Shown piece after piece: positions 11,844 through 23,829 of a stretch of 64,000 bases of DNA. The notes under the pieces were generated by a model. That model was given only the letters and a program-made list of their open reading frames with translations. It did not search any database and had not been told where the DNA came from. Every line of letters begins with the position of its first letter. Position 1 is the stretch's first letter. Where the stretch lies: the NCBI GenBank assembly GCA_963971225.1, contig OZ020267.1, forward strand, positions 49,175,993-49,239,992. Reading direction: 5' to 3'. A program made the position numbers and the translations under genes. This stretch comes from Melieria omissa (taxonomy: Eukaryota; Arthropoda; Insecta; Diptera; Ulidiidae).

Positions 11844-13086
11844 GGGGTACCGGTTAATTCGTGAGTTTTTTTGGGAAAATTGAAGCTTTATTGTGAAAAA
11901 ATTGTTACAAATTTATTATTCAAAGTATTGTTCATCACTAGCTATAACTTTTTCCCATTTTTCTGGCAATTCACGAATACCCTTTCTGAAAAATTCGGCC
12001 GGCTTTTCCGCTATCCACGAATCGATCCAATTTTTGACTTCTTCATAATTGGAGAAGTGCTGGTTAGCCAGGCCATGTTGCATTGATCGGAAGAGATAGT
12101 AATCGGATGGCGGATGGATATCCCATTTGAGCGTTTCAAAGTAGGTTTTGACGACCTCTGCAACATGTGGCCGATCATTATCATGTTGCAAAATTACCTT
12201 GCCGTGCCTTTGTTCACATTCCGGCCGTTTTTCGCGCAGTGCTCGGCTCAAACGCATCAATTGTCGTCGGTAGACTTCCCCTTTATTCGGTTGCAACAGC
12301 TCATAATAGATCACACCCAGCTGGTCCCACCAAATACACAGCATAACCTTCAGGCCATGAATATTCTGAACGGCCGTCGATGATGATGCATGGCCAGGGT
12401 GTCCATACGTTGCTCGACGTTTTGGATTATCGTAATGGACCCATTTTTCATCGCCAGTGACGATTCGATGCAAACAACTTTTTCTTTTGTGCCGTTGAAG
12501 CAGTTGTTCACACGTGAAACATCGGCGTTCGACGTCTCTTGGCTTCAATTCATACGGCACCCAATGGCCCTACCTTCCGGATCATTCCCATTGCTTTTAG
12601 ACGATCGGAAATGGTTTGTTGAGCGACGCCAAGTGATTTTGCCAGTTCTTCTTGCGTTTGGGATGGATCTTGGTCGAGCAATGTCTCCAATTCGTGATCT
12701 TCAAATATTTTGGCTGTCCGGGCCGTTCATCGTCCTCGAAGTCAAAATTACCACTTTTAAACCGTGCAAACCACTTATGGCACGTATGCTCAGCTAGAGC
12801 ATGCACACCATACACTTCCACCAAAATACGATGACTTTCGGCAGCCTTTTCCTTCATATTGAAGTAATGAAGAAGTACTCCCCGCAAAAACACTTTATTC
12901 GGCACAAAATTCGACATTTTCAGAGTAAAAAAAAGTATTGTTGTTTACGTTTCAGCTAAATGACACATACTGATTCTGAAACTATATGACAATAGCTTTC
13001 CAACACATATTTGGAAAGGTGAATCACTGTTCACAAAATCAAGTTACGCCATCTGTTAGAAAACCGCATGAATTAACCGGTACCCC
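11844..13086 (-). mobile_element. Near full-length mariner element (inactive)
   Basis: It is 1243 bp, a usual mariner size. The ends are inverted repeats of about 28 bp beginning GGGGTACCGGTTAATTC, with a TA duplication at 11842-11843 and 13087-13088. It carries a minus-strand transposase pseudogene, described separately. The end pairing is still good (about two differences), so the insertion is not very old. Confidence 0.93.
11916..12917 (-). pseudogene. Mariner transposase (DD34D type), frameshifted and deleted
   Basis: It reads from ATG at 12917 (MSNFVPNK) through a paired-like helix-turn-helix region to a C-terminus ending ASDEQYFE. Catalytic blocks present are IVTGDEKW, HDNDRPH and PSDYYLF, with the mariner motif RSMQHGLANQHF. 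Three lesions are visible. One base is missing in an A-run near 12705 and one is extra near 12567; together they put about 45 codons out of frame and create a stop at 12597. In addition, about nine residues are missing around HPPSDYYLF, the place where mariners have the YSPDLAP stretch. That cuts the second-to-third Asp interval from the family's 34 residues to about 25. The copy cannot make active transposase. The RSM-HGL style resembles the mellifera subfamily (inference). Confidence 0.92.
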
Positions 13087-13088
13087 TA

Positions 13089-14699
13089 TTAGTTTTTTGC
13101 TTTACTACAACAATTGGATCGTTTAATTGTTTTTCCGATGTAATGTAAAGCTAAAGCGATTTTTGTTTAAATAATGCACTAACACCTCTTGAATGAAATG
13201 AAAAATTTGTGCTAATAGTTTTGAATTCAATATCTGAGGTTTTGTGCGCGTAAACGCAAACCATGTTTTGAATACGTTGGCCAGTAATTCTTTATCAATT
13301 TTTATCCGACTGCAGTTGACTGGTGTGAAATGTTATTTAAGGCTACTAAGTCTGAGTTACATGATGAATTGACCTTCTACGGGTTCATTCTCCCGGTTTC
13401 CTCTCATGTCCATATGGCGCACTCAGGACCTCATTTTGGGGGTTCCGTAAAAAAGATTAGTACTATTTGAAACCATTTGTGCCAGCAACAATTTTTGTAG
13501 CAAACTGATATTTAGGGTGGGGCGTTGGTTACATTCAAACTCGTCTTACGAGCGGCACTGAATAGAACAGAGTAGAAAAGTAAGAACATGTAACGATTTA
13601 GTCGATTCCAAATTCGTCAAAAGCAGACATCACTGCGTCTCATCTTATGCTTTTTTCCTTGTTGAGCGTTAAAGTTAAGTGTATCAGCATCTGCAATCCT
13701 CGAGGTCAACAAAGTGCAAAAATATTTCAAGCTCTGCACGACTGCGCGAGTAACTCGGTGCCGCATTTTTAAGCCGCTTATGAAAATATTGCGTGCGCCG
13801 ACTGAGCAACAAATCTTATAAGCATTTTAATAGATTTATACCAGTACACGTCGGTGTTTTCAATGGGTGTGCTTGCATTTTTATGACAGCGTTCGAATGT
13901 GGCGTCAACCTGCTGTAATCAAATCAAACTTAAAGGTGCAAAACCCGCATGGAATCGTTGCGTGGTATCGGGAAACTGGGGCACACCGGATGTAGCTTGT
14001 CGTCGCGTTTAATGTGATTGATGCTTTCTGCGCTGGTTTATGACGCGCACATGTCACACGCGCTTTGTGCTCGGCTGACAAGTGCAGACCTGGCGCGACA
14101 AACCAAATGCAAACCAAACATATTGTGCCACACCCACAGCCGTGGGACTCGTTCATACATATTTCGCAGTTGAGCGATTTTGCAATATTATTTTGATTGG
14201 ATGTTTTCGCAGTGCACAGGGAAAATCGGCTTTCGGGAACACTGTCACAATATTTGTGCGTTGTGGGTGCGGGTACGAGGTCGGCTGTACCGGTTTTTTG
14301 CCAAATTGAACGGCTGCAACTTTTTACAAATGGCTTGTTTACGAAGCACACGTTTTTTTTCATTGCTTCACTTTGTTGCCAGGCTTCCAGATATTTATCG
14401 AGTTGGTGTACCACGCTGGTTTCAATACTTCATTCTGCTCTAACCTACAAATGCGTGGGTTGCACAAGTCGCATAGCATAGCACGCACTCGCAAATCGGC
14501 TTATACAGTGACATTCTAAAATTTTGTTACTTATATTTTTGTGTTAAAAATTTAATACCATGATTATAATAGCAGAAATAATTACTTAAAATGTTGAAAA
14601 ATTGCTCAAAATTCGGTACTGAACCACGAATCAGAGACTTGTTTGTGTTTCGCTTTGTATTTTGTCTTTTTACCCAGCATCTAAAAAAAGTCCTGATTT
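13089..14699. other. Noncoding stretch, no gene seen
   Basis: Mixed composition. Around 13900-14480 several mutually overlapping open frames occur on both strands (longest 169 codons, minus strand). None carries a domain motif or splice-framed structure, so I regard them as a by-product of GC-richer sequence. Confidence 0.4.
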
Positions 14700-14805
14700 T
14701 TGGTCTTTATCTCATTAATCGAAGCAAATTTACGTCCTTTTATGGGTGCATTCAGTTTTGGGAACAGAAAAAGGTCGCGGGTGGCGCCAAGTCCGGCGAA
14801 TAAGT
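14700..14805 (-). pseudogene. Mariner transposase remnant
   Basis: Read on the minus strand, this short piece gives a degenerate SPDLAPPATFF block, then a stop, then fragments resembling KGRKFASINEIKT. In mariner transposases this is the region of the third catalytic Asp and the stretch after it. No ends, start or remaining domains are recognisable, so this is an old truncated remnant. Confidence 0.55.
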
Positions 14806-16048
14806 CATACTTTAGAGCCGTAAAAACAATATTCTTACTTAATACTTACTTAACTGGCCTGAACAACTCGATGCCAGGTTACGGCCTGCCGCAAAAGTTC
14901 TCTCCAGGCGCCTCTGCTTTGCGCATGCCCTCTCTTGTTGGTCAGGTCAAGAGATGATAGAGCGTTCTTAACTTGGTTCTTTCACCGGAGATACGGTCTC
15001 CCTCATTTCCCCCTTCATCGCTGGATGTTCATTCGTTGTGCTGCGTCCGTGTCTTAAAACAGCTCATACATCTCGTTGTTGGTTCGTATTCGTAGTAGTC
15101 GTCAATACGAACAAGGCCGAAGAAACATTTTTTAACAGGTTCAATTCTTGGATTTCCACAGAGTCCTGGGCGCACGCGCTGAGTGTAACTCAGGCAATGT
15201 ACTCACATTTTTTTGGCCTAAAATCTATACTTTTTCAAAAGTGCATTTCTAAAGTAATTGGTTTAAAATAAAAAGGATACGTACTACCAAATTGCGATTA
15301 TAAAATGTTTTTTTTTGTTGTGTTCTAAGTCTTATACTTTACGAGAAATCCGTACACCCGTTTGGCCGAACAATAAAAATAAACTAATGTTTTTCTCAAT
15401 ATGTGCTTAATAGTCGTAATAGTCAAATATCTTGACGACCTTGAAGTTTCCTTAGTGTGGCCGTATTTTGACAATACTCAAATTCATCGATGTAGGATAA
15501 TGTGCGGCAACTGACCACTTCGAATTCGTAAACGATTTCAATTGTGCGCGCATATTTGAATGGCATTCATTCATTCATGGCGTCTATAACAATAATACAA
15601 CCAAATTCAGCTAACTGCCTAGTCATTAAAATTCGGCGTCCTATGGACAGAAGTAGTGCTTGTATGTACGAATGTGTGAATGTATGTGAATAGTGACACA
15701 CGTACATAGGCGGTAACACACACAACTTTTGCGGCAAATTTTGCATCCACTATTGCCAAAGTTGATGGCTTTTGGCATCCATTTAGGAGGATGTACAATT
15801 CTGCACGCACATATCTACTTACAACACAACATTGTTTATTAAATGTACGTATAAAGGCATGTGCACGTGTATAGTATGGACGAATGCGAGTATAGAATGT
15901 AAGGTGCGAATGTACAAATTTGTCCGAACCCAGACTGCTACAATCTTATACATATATGATATAATGTATTAATGTATATAGATATAGTAACATCATTTCG
16001 CACTATTTTATATAAATACATATATATCTATATTTTTTTTCCTTGTTT
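14806..16048. other. Noncoding DNA
   Basis: 14860-15120 is somewhat GC-richer and may be degraded repeat sequence of unknown class. The rest is AT-rich with TATA/CATA microsatellite-like tracts near 15940-16035. No gene is supported. Confidence 0.4.
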
Positions 16049-16110
16049 ACTCCTCTCTGGAGCATAGCGTCTCCACAAGATTATGCTTTGTGTTGCTTAC
16101 GTTAATCGGT
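16049..16110 (+). repeat. Dispersed repeat R2, copy A
   Basis: The segment with ACTCCTCTCTGGAGCATAG and CCACAAGATT, then TGCTTTGTGTTG, matches 20629-20700 with small gaps. The following bases to about 16225 (CTGGCCTGCCGCAGG and onward) may belong to the same repeat. The class is unknown; position just upstream of a non-LTR fragment is compatible with retrotransposon 3' sequence. Confidence 0.45.
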
Positions 16111-16776
16111 TGTGTTGTTCTACCAACCAACCTGGCCTGCCGCAGGTAGTCCTAACTGATGGGGCTGCCATCTAACGCCGCTTAGGAACGTCGCCTCCCT
16201 TAATTCGAGCTACCGCTCGTAGCGCTATCTGTTGTGTGAGGAGGTTACAGTAGAATGGTTGGGGACCTCGCTAGATCAATTTGGTGCGCTGTTTTTTGCA
16301 ATTGTTCGCTTCCCCTTGCAGACGTTGCTAATGCACCGTGTAGCTGTAAAAATGTTTTCATTCTACAGCCGCACAGCGCATAATTGTGTGTACTATTGCG
16401 TGGAAGTGAGTGGGATAGGAGTAACTTGGGTTGGGAATCAATGAACTTGGGTATGTTGCAGGGTTTGTAGGAAAATTTAGAGAACAGGAAAAAATCGGAA
16501 AAAATGGTTGGAAAAGTGCGGGTTGGAAAAGACCTCTGGGATGACAGTCTAGTGCATTCACGCTAGGCTATCGAGGCTGCATTTTATATATAAAGCATAT
16601 ATATAAATGGCATTTATTTATTTGCAAAAGTCAGCGTTTTCATTGTGATAAGTCAGAATATATATAAACATATATTATTACATAATAATTAAAATATTTG
16701 TCTTTCACTAGTACGGTATTTTATAAAATGTTAAAAAAAATGACATCGGTCTAAACGTACTTTGTGGTAATTAACT

Positions 16777-17694
16777 ATGGCACCTTACGCCATTGTTATC
16801 CCAACTAGAGCCGAATGGGAGCTGGGTGCGCTCCCTGTCAGCGGTGATGTCCATATTTATATGGATGGATCGAAACTGCTTGCTCAGGTGGGCTGTGGTA
16901 TCTACTCAGAAGGATTAAACCTTAATTTAAAGCTCCGGCTACCAGATTACTCTAGTGTCTTCCAGGCTGAGGTCACAGCAATCTGTGCAGCCTCCGATTG
17001 GCTCAGGGTAAAGAGGATATCGGCTACTGGTATCCTTATATTATCGGACAGCCAATCAGCTCTTAGAGCTCTGGATACAATCGATTTAACATCAAAAACT
17101 GTTCTCAGCTGCAGCAAATCTCTCAACGAGACTGCCAAGCAGCTTCATATTCGCCTATGCTGGGTTCCAGGTCATAGGGATATTCCAGGGAACTGTAGAG
17201 CGGACAAGCTCGCGAGGCAAGGCACTACTGAGCAGTTAGACCAAGAGTTGACCACGCTCGGTGTCCTTCTTTTAACAAGTAAGCTTCGTACCTATGCGAG
17301 CTCTATACATGATACGAATTTAAGATTGGTTGAAGGCAACACAAGCCTCCTTGCGCGCCAACTTTGGCCAACATTAAATCTTCTAGAACATCAAGGAACT
17401 CCTCTCATTAAACAGAGCCCAGATCAGAACCATGATCGGTGTCCTTACGGGTCACTGCCTAATCGGAACCCACGCAAAAAGGATGGGGCTGTTTTCGAAG
17501 ACTTCTGTCGCAGCTGTTTGGACGAGGAGGAGGAAGAAAATATTCCTCACTTCCTATGTTACTGTCCTGCTTTATCCAGAAGAAGGCTGACCTACTTAGG
17601 CAACTTCTTCTTCAGAAGTCTAGAAGATCTAGCTGATAAACCCATACGCCGTCTACTAAGGTCCGTTAATAGCTCCAACTGGTTTAACGAGTGA
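16777..17694 (+). pseudogene. 5'-truncated non-LTR retrotransposon: RNase H and C-terminal zinc knuckle
   Basis: The 305-codon frame starts after an upstream stop and holds a complete RNase H domain. Catalytic acids are D30 (YMDGSK), E65 (FQAEV), D91 (LSDSQSA) and D143 (NCRADK), with the usual WVPGH block at 129-133. Near the end a C-x2-C...H-x4-C arrangement (about 244-263) matches the zinc knuckle that closes non-LTR second ORFs. The endonuclease and reverse transcriptase that should precede it are absent, as expected from 5' truncation during target-primed insertion. RNase H would degrade the RNA of the RNA/DNA hybrid. The frame itself is unbroken, which suggests a fairly recent insertion. 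Clade is uncertain (I, Jockey or LOA-like). Confidence 0.85.
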
Positions 17695-17795
17695 GCGAAA
17701 TGATGCTCGATCTCATGTGATATCACAATGGGCCGCCTGGCCTAAGTGTGCTCCTCCTGGAGCAGCCACACCTACCTACCTACCTACCTAACACC
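17695..17795 (+). repeat. 3' UTR and (ACCT)n tail of the non-LTR element
   Basis: About 70 bp after the stop codon the sequence ends in five ACCT-type tetramers (about 17768-17790). Several non-LTR clades end in a short tandem repeat instead of poly(A), so this marks the probable 3' end of the insertion. Confidence 0.6.
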
Positions 17796-19244
17796 ACACA
17801 AATATGTTCCAAGTAACACGAACCAGGAGACCCTTCAAGGGAGATAAAACAGTCACTGAAGTGATGTTTGAATAAGTCTTGAGCCAGCTGTGTGACACAT
17901 GGCGCCGTATTAACATTGCAATTTGTCCCAACAAAAGCTAAATAAAAGAATACACTTGAGCCAATAACCTTTTTAGCATATAAACAGAACCAACCGGTAA
18001 ATATTTGTGGTTGTAATGGCCTCTTGTAAACGTGTTTTGTTGCTAGCTTGCCAGTTGCCAGTTGGTTGTGGTCAGTGAGAGTGGGGATCAGGTTTGGCTA
18101 TGTCAGCGTCCGTCACTTACGACGCAGCTTTTGTTTGCTCATGTCAATCGCGTTCAATTCCTGGGTCAACGTAGTTTTGTAAGGGTGCAGGCTCACATTC
18201 CTCTTCTCTTTACTACTGGCACACGCAAATACTTGAGAGCAACGCAGAACCGCACTCTTATTATCAACACATTCTCGAGTTGATTGGGGGTGTGATGTCA
18301 TACCGCTAAAATCGCCACTGTGTATTGTAATTTAAAACGGGCTATTCTGATCAGCTGCCATATATCGTGATTGTCACCAATGATTCAGTGGCTCAAGAAT
18401 TGAAACCATTGAGTGGTCCTGCCATAGAATTCCAATGACTTAGTGAATATTCCTCGCTTTGATAAGCCATCCCTCGTTGTTAGTCAAACAGAACCCGCAA
18501 AGTACTCGTCAACCCGCAGAGCAGATGCCACAAATGAGTGCCAAGTGTGTGTTGTCTGTGCATTGTCGCCGTGTGCTGCACTGTAATCTAAATTGAGTGC
18601 AGGTGCTCGTGCAGTCATTAACAGCGCCGACATAGTGTTTGCGACACGAGAGCGGGCCGCCCCATTGCCAGCAGCCATGGTCGGCCCGCCCTTCCTGCTT
18701 CATTGGCACAGTGCCTTTGCGACAGGAGATAAAGTGTTTTATTTTGCAATGCAAATTTGTGGAATTTCATGAGCGATAATCACAGCGCAGCTACTCGGTG
18801 CTGGTGCGCGTGTTGCTGCCGGTTCTGGTGTTGAGACCGTTTTCCGTGGTGTTAAAATCGTAAAACCATCTCGAAATGATGGCGGAAAAGTACACAGAAA
18901 GAAGTTGCAAGTATTGTGTCATTTTTTAATGCAGTTCATAAGAACACAGGAGTTGCTCGTAATGCAAAATTTTCCAAAGTACTTCAAAGTATGCCCTGTT
19001 TTATTAACACGACCTGGGCACCTTATTATATCGGTTATTTTTCTTCATGTATTTCATTCAATATCCGAAAATATCATTTTGAGTTTCAGTTTTAAAAGCT
19101 AGTTAGAGTTTCCGAAAGATAGAACCCGGAAAAGAGAATAAAAGACTGCTTACAGTTGTTTCGTCAGACCTCTATGAACTGTTTGATACTGGGTGAGGTT
19201 CCAAGCTTGGAGTTTTCCTATCACGCGACGTATATAAAATTGTG
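17796..19244. other. Noncoding stretch, no gene seen
   Basis: Mixed composition with a GC-richer part at about 18480-18830. Short open frames on both strands lack motifs and splice-framed ends. Nothing is supported. Confidence 0.45.
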
Positions 19245-19703
19245 TAGTGTTGGGTATATAGAAGGACATCGCCAAGGTGTGATATTAATATTGGGAGTGA
19301 TATGTTACGAAATATGACTAACTACGTTATGCAAATACTTTTGACAAAAAAAAGTAATGTAACTTATTACCTTTACCACAAGTAACAGTCATCAGTAAAA
19401 GTATTATTTTTTTCCCAAGTGACTTATTGCCACATATATTACTTTTTACAGCTTGTTTCAGACATTTTTGTGGCAATCGACAAGAGACTCACAAGCGTTT
19501 TTAATGAAAAATAAGTGTTTTTACCCAAAATTCAGAAGGGAAGCAAAGTCTTTGCAATTTATTGCTAAATTAATGGAACAAATGCAAAGAAGCAATTCAT
19601 CAGCTCGAAATTGTCCAGTTTGAACACAGAGCAAATAAAGATTTTTTTCGACTTTGACGACGAAATTGAAAACACAAAAACATTGAATCTGATTTAAATT
19701 GTA

Positions 19704-20221
19704 CGAGGGGCGTTCAATGTATTCTCGGTATGGGTATGTTAGAAAAAAGATAAAACCCTGAAGAAAATTTATTTGTCAATACATGATTTTAATACATTTG
19801 TTTGATCGCGAAATAAGTTTTTCTATTCCCTTAAAAAAATAATTTTCTTCTTGGCCCGAAATGCCCGAAAAATGCTCATTTACAGCGGACTTGAGCTCAT
19901 TATCGTCAGCAAATCGCTTTCCCCTGAGGTCTTTTTTTTAATTTTGGAATAAAAAGCAGTCACTGGGGGCCAGGTCCGGGCTGTAGGGTGGGTGGTTAAT
20001 TTTCAGTGTGAACCGGTGCAATGTCGTGAAGAAGCAACACATCACGTCGCGTCAGTCATTTTCATCGTCTCTGACTGGAGGTAGCAAACAAACTAATGAA
20101 GTTATCAACATGCAATTTTATATAAATACCTTCAGATGATGTTGTTAGCTAATTATATATTTTAATTACCCACAATAATATCAAATCACCCCGATACCGA
20201 GAATACATTGAACGCCCCTCG
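19704..20221 (-). mobile_element. Internally deleted mariner
   Basis: Perfect 28-bp inverted ends beginning CGAGGGGCGTTCAATGTATT are flanked by TA (19702-19703, 20222-20223). On the minus strand the interior keeps only the C-terminal part of a transposase: a HPPYSPDLAPSDCFLF block with the third catalytic Asp, a stop a few codons later, then a KKDLRGKRF-like stretch. The N-terminal DNA-binding domain and first catalytic Asp are deleted. It is nonautonomous, but its ends are intact and could respond to transposase supplied elsewhere. Confidence 0.9.
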
Positions 20222-20628
20222 TAACTTACAAAATTATAAAACAAGGATAACAGTCGATCGAAATTCGTAGGAGAATATCGGCTCTTGTCTTCATTTACGA
20301 TATTGTCTCTTGAGTCATTGATTGCCCGGAATTGTTCGGTTTAATGAACTTTCATGACCCAGCTAAATCGCTGCGGCGGCTCTATATATTTTAGACTGAG
20401 GGTCACAAGGCTAACTATGCTGTTAATGAGCGCTTATACACCTCAACTAACTTAGCTCTACTCATTTTATAGACTTTCTTTAAGTCGGGCTCAATTTAAG
20501 AATTTTCTTTGAAGTGTTCTTAACTAGTTTTCAAGCCATTCAAGCCATTTACTTGAGTAAATAAACACAACTTTGCCATTCAGCGCTCCTGTCGCAAGAC
20601 TCTTGGGAGGAAATTTGTTTTCTTTGTT

Positions 20629-20700
20629 CACTCCTCTTTGGAGCATAGGCCCCCACAAGACTCTTTCATCTACTGCTTTGCCTTGTGTTGGTTACGTGGG
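20629..20700 (+). repeat. Dispersed repeat R2, copy B
   Basis: ACTCCTCTTTGGAGCATAGG, CCCCACAAGACT, then GCCTTGTGTTGGTTACGT. It matches 16049-16110 with gaps. No coding content. Confidence 0.45.
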
Positions 20701-21386
20701 AGGACATACTATATTTTAATTCCCAAAAGAAACAAATTGAGTGATGCACGCTTCAAAAAGCTTTTATTGCTTTATAATCCGCACTTAATTTAGTGCCTGC
20801 AATACTTGCAAGAAATGTTCATTTTTATATACATAAATTAATTTTTACATACTTATGTATTTTTGCTTTTGTTATGTTAATCAATTGTTTACTTATCTTT
20901 TTTAGTTTTTTAAGACAAATATTACCAAACTCATGAATTTTTATCAAAAGAATTTTAAATTCACGTTTTTTATTTCTCCTTACCTAACACATATGAAACT
21001 TTTTGCCTGATCGGCTAACTGATTAACCTTGAAAAGGTTGGTGAGCTGTGCTAGGTGAGCTGTTTTATAGGAAATTTTTCTTGTTTCTATTTTTTATTCA
21101 GCATTAATACATTACAGCGCAAGTGAAGCCTTTTTAAAGAATAAAACACGAGAGGGGGTAATAAAATCGTAAGAGAAAATATATATTTTTTTAATTCTAT
21201 GAATGAATAAATATCACAAGAACGAAGAAGTTGTAACTAAGGGTGAGAAAACTTGGCAGTAATATAACTTGTTTCTAATATATTATTGTGATTTTCAAGT
21301 AATATGTAATATAATGATATTACATGAGGAGCGAGTGATATCTAATGTAACTAAGTTACATTCAAAAGTCATATAACCCAACACTG

Positions 21387-22748
21387 GTAATGAAAGTTCC
21401 CAGCTCGTTGCGAACCGACATGCATTTGCGACTTATCGTCATTGCTCTCAAAAGAGACTCTGTCAAAATTGCTCTTAATAGACTACTGAAGAGATGAGAC
21501 TTGCCTCTTACCGATAAAACTCGCTTTCTACGTTCATCTTACTGCTCTAAAAAGAACCATGGACCAAATGATTTCGCTGTCCTGGGAGTGTGTTTCGTGT
21601 GTGATTTTCTTGCCTGCTGCGTTAGCAACGATTATTACATCCCTTGAATGGCAGCATGGTACATCTATCAATTAATCTGCTCATAGTACATCAAACCAAT
21701 ATTCAGCGTAGGCTCAGCAACGTCATTCGCATTAACGAAGTAACTCTATGATTAATCGATGGGTGTCAACAATGGAAAGACCATATTTTAGTTTGAGTAA
21801 CCTTCTCGACCAGATAAAAAGTTGTCTTGGGCAGACAGCGGATGAAATTGGATGTTTGTTTTAGAAAAGTTTCAATAAAATGATAAAACATTTACTTTTT
21901 ACAGTGTAGCTTACGAGCTTCGAGCTGTGCATAAATCTTCACGACAGATTACACTTTTAACATTAGATTAGTGTCGTCGTTTCGATCTGAACAATTGCAG
22001 TGAAATTGGGTTGGCATAAGACGCGTGCGCTATACTTTTTTATTTCGTATTTTAGAAATCATGAAGCTGGCACAGCAACTGATAACTCATTCTGTCTGTG
22101 ACGTAAAGCAGAACTCGTATAAGTTAAAGTGTTGTTTCGTTTCGTTTGCTTTGTTAGTTTTAGTAGGGCAGTAAATATTTTAGGCACTAAATAATTTACG
22201 GTGGACGATGCAAAAATTTCTCAGCACCACTTTGTTGCAGTTTTCTATTAGTAGGCATTGCCGATTTTCGCATTTTCATGTTATACTTTTCATACATCGA
22301 TTTTCGTCTGCAAATCAATTTTCTCTAACATCCGGTTGTCCAGAGATTCTTTCAGTCAGATGTCCCACTACTAAAGAAAACCTCTTTTTAGATACATAGA
22401 CACATTTATATGTGGAAACCAGATCGCCATTTGACATGCATGAAAATAAGGAGAAACCCATATAATTGTTTTTTTCTATTTCGTCTCACTTCAACTGTAC
22501 ATACTCGTATGTATTTACATATGACGAGAAAACAAATGTTTGGTGTGAGAACTTTGTTGATTATTCGATGAACAGAAAGACAGTAGTACTTCAGTACTTG
22601 TGTGTTGCGGGGAATTTTAGCTTTTAATGAGAAATCTATACGACACTAAAAACTCGCATCATACTACTCCCCAAGACCCACCATTGCTGACTTTACTTCT
22701 GATTATAATAGTATTCAAAAATCCCAAGGTCATTTTGAGTAATGATAA
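21387..22748. other. Noncoding stretch, no gene seen
   Basis: AT-rich to mixed DNA with only short motif-free frames (longest about 63 codons at 22208). No repeats with definable ends were found. Confidence 0.5.
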
Positions 22749-23140
22749 CACAGTGCAACACTGAAAAAAAGGACAAGGTCAAACCCGTCTCATTCGATAG
22801 AGGACCTCAGTAGATGAAAAAGTGCCAAGGGATTTTTCCCGGAATGTTTGATTTTTTTTTAAATGTTGTTTAAAGATGGCGGCTTAATGCCCCTTACTGA
22901 AACTTTTAAAACATCATATCTCTTGACTCAAATTTCAGAAAGGAATAAGCGTCAAATGAAAGCTAATGATATGAAGTCGATGACACAATATCCTTTTTGG
23001 AAAAATTTAATGAAAAGGATATGAAGGACCTCAATTAAATTGTTATCCTTGAATATCCTGGAAACCGTGAGAGCTAAATTTATATAAGTGACTTCTGGTA
23101 AAAGAGCCTTCAAAGATCTACTGCTTATAAATTTAATGTA
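22749..23140 (+). mobile_element. CAC-ended foldback element, half copy
   Basis: It begins CACAGTGCAACACTG after TAA. It matches one arm and the centre of the complete element at 27766-28411, including the GATGGCGGCTTAATGCCCCT block and the AAAAGGATATGAAGGACC block near the middle. The second arm is missing, so the right limit (about 23140) is approximate. No transposase is encoded. Confidence 0.75.
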
Positions 23141-23397
23141 AATAACTTTTAAAGTTAAGACTCTTCTTCTTCTTGACTGGCGCTTGCCCTCGCGCTGCGG
23201 TGCCCTAGAAGAGAAATTTAATCTGTGTTAAATATAATGTTGTGCGTTTTTATTAAAAAAAATTCATTTTTATATTGCTAACAATTTCAATGTTTTTTTT
23301 ATTTTGCTTCCATATATGCCTCTGGGTTGCATGGGAGAAGCCACTCCTCATTGCCCAACTCTTGTGAATTTTTCCAGTGAAACAACATACGTAAACG

Positions 23398-23500
23398 GTG
23401 TCCCTGCACCAAATTTCAATGCTGTTCGTCTTAGTACTCTGAAGCTATTCCACATTAAAAATTTAGATTGTATGATCGGTACCATGCCCCCTCGTCCAAT
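23398..23500 (+). repeat. Dispersed repeat family R1, copy B1
   Basis: CACCAAATTTCAATGCTGTT, then a TTCCACATTAAAAATTTAGA block, then GTACCATGCC. Same block order as 5969-6061. It is followed about 204 bp later by copy B2, so the two form a tandem pair. Confidence 0.65.
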
Positions 23501-23601
23501 ACCCACTCCATTTCCCCCTGTCGAAGGACACGACTAAATCGTAAGCTCGTACCAAATGTCATTGATGTGTCAACTTTTTATTAGTGAAACGACACATTTA
23601 A

Positions 23602-23700
23602 ATAGTGGTCCCGCACCAAATTTCAATGATGTCCGACTTATAGTTCCGAAGATATACCATTGAAAATATAGGTTGTATGGAAGGCGCCAAGCCTACCTGT
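23602..23700 (+). repeat. Dispersed repeat family R1, copy B2
   Basis: GCACCAAATTTCAATGATGT, then CTTATAGTTCCGAAGATATA, then GGTTGTATGGAAGGCGCC. It is the second unit of the tandem pair begun at 23398. Confidence 0.65.
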
Positions 23701-23829
23701 CAGGTCATATTTACACTATATGGTTCTTGAGATTTAGTCAATATGAATTTTCCGTGAAATACTCAGCTAGTTTTTGAGTTTTGGTGGCTTGTGACCAACA
23801 GTCATTCATTTTTATATATATATACAATA

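Larger units (their letters stand above)
19245..21386. mobile_element. Possible hAT-like element carrying a nested mariner (weak)
   Basis: The left border reads TAGTGTTGGGTATAT and the right border, on the other strand, CAGTGTTGGGTTATAT. Near both borders there are repeated GTAACTTATTAC-like and GTAATAT blocks, as in hAT subterminal arrays. The first base differs and I do not find a matching 8-bp duplication, so the limits are tentative. A deleted mariner (19704-20221) and repeat R2 copy B lie inside. Confidence 0.35.

Noticed and set aside
12114..12797. Long + strand frames opposite the mariner transposase
   Set aside because: Antisense shadows of the transposase pseudogene.
13905..14414. 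169-codon minus-strand open frame
   Set aside because: Overlapped by several + strand frames in the same GC-richer stretch. No recognisable motif, so it is probably chance.
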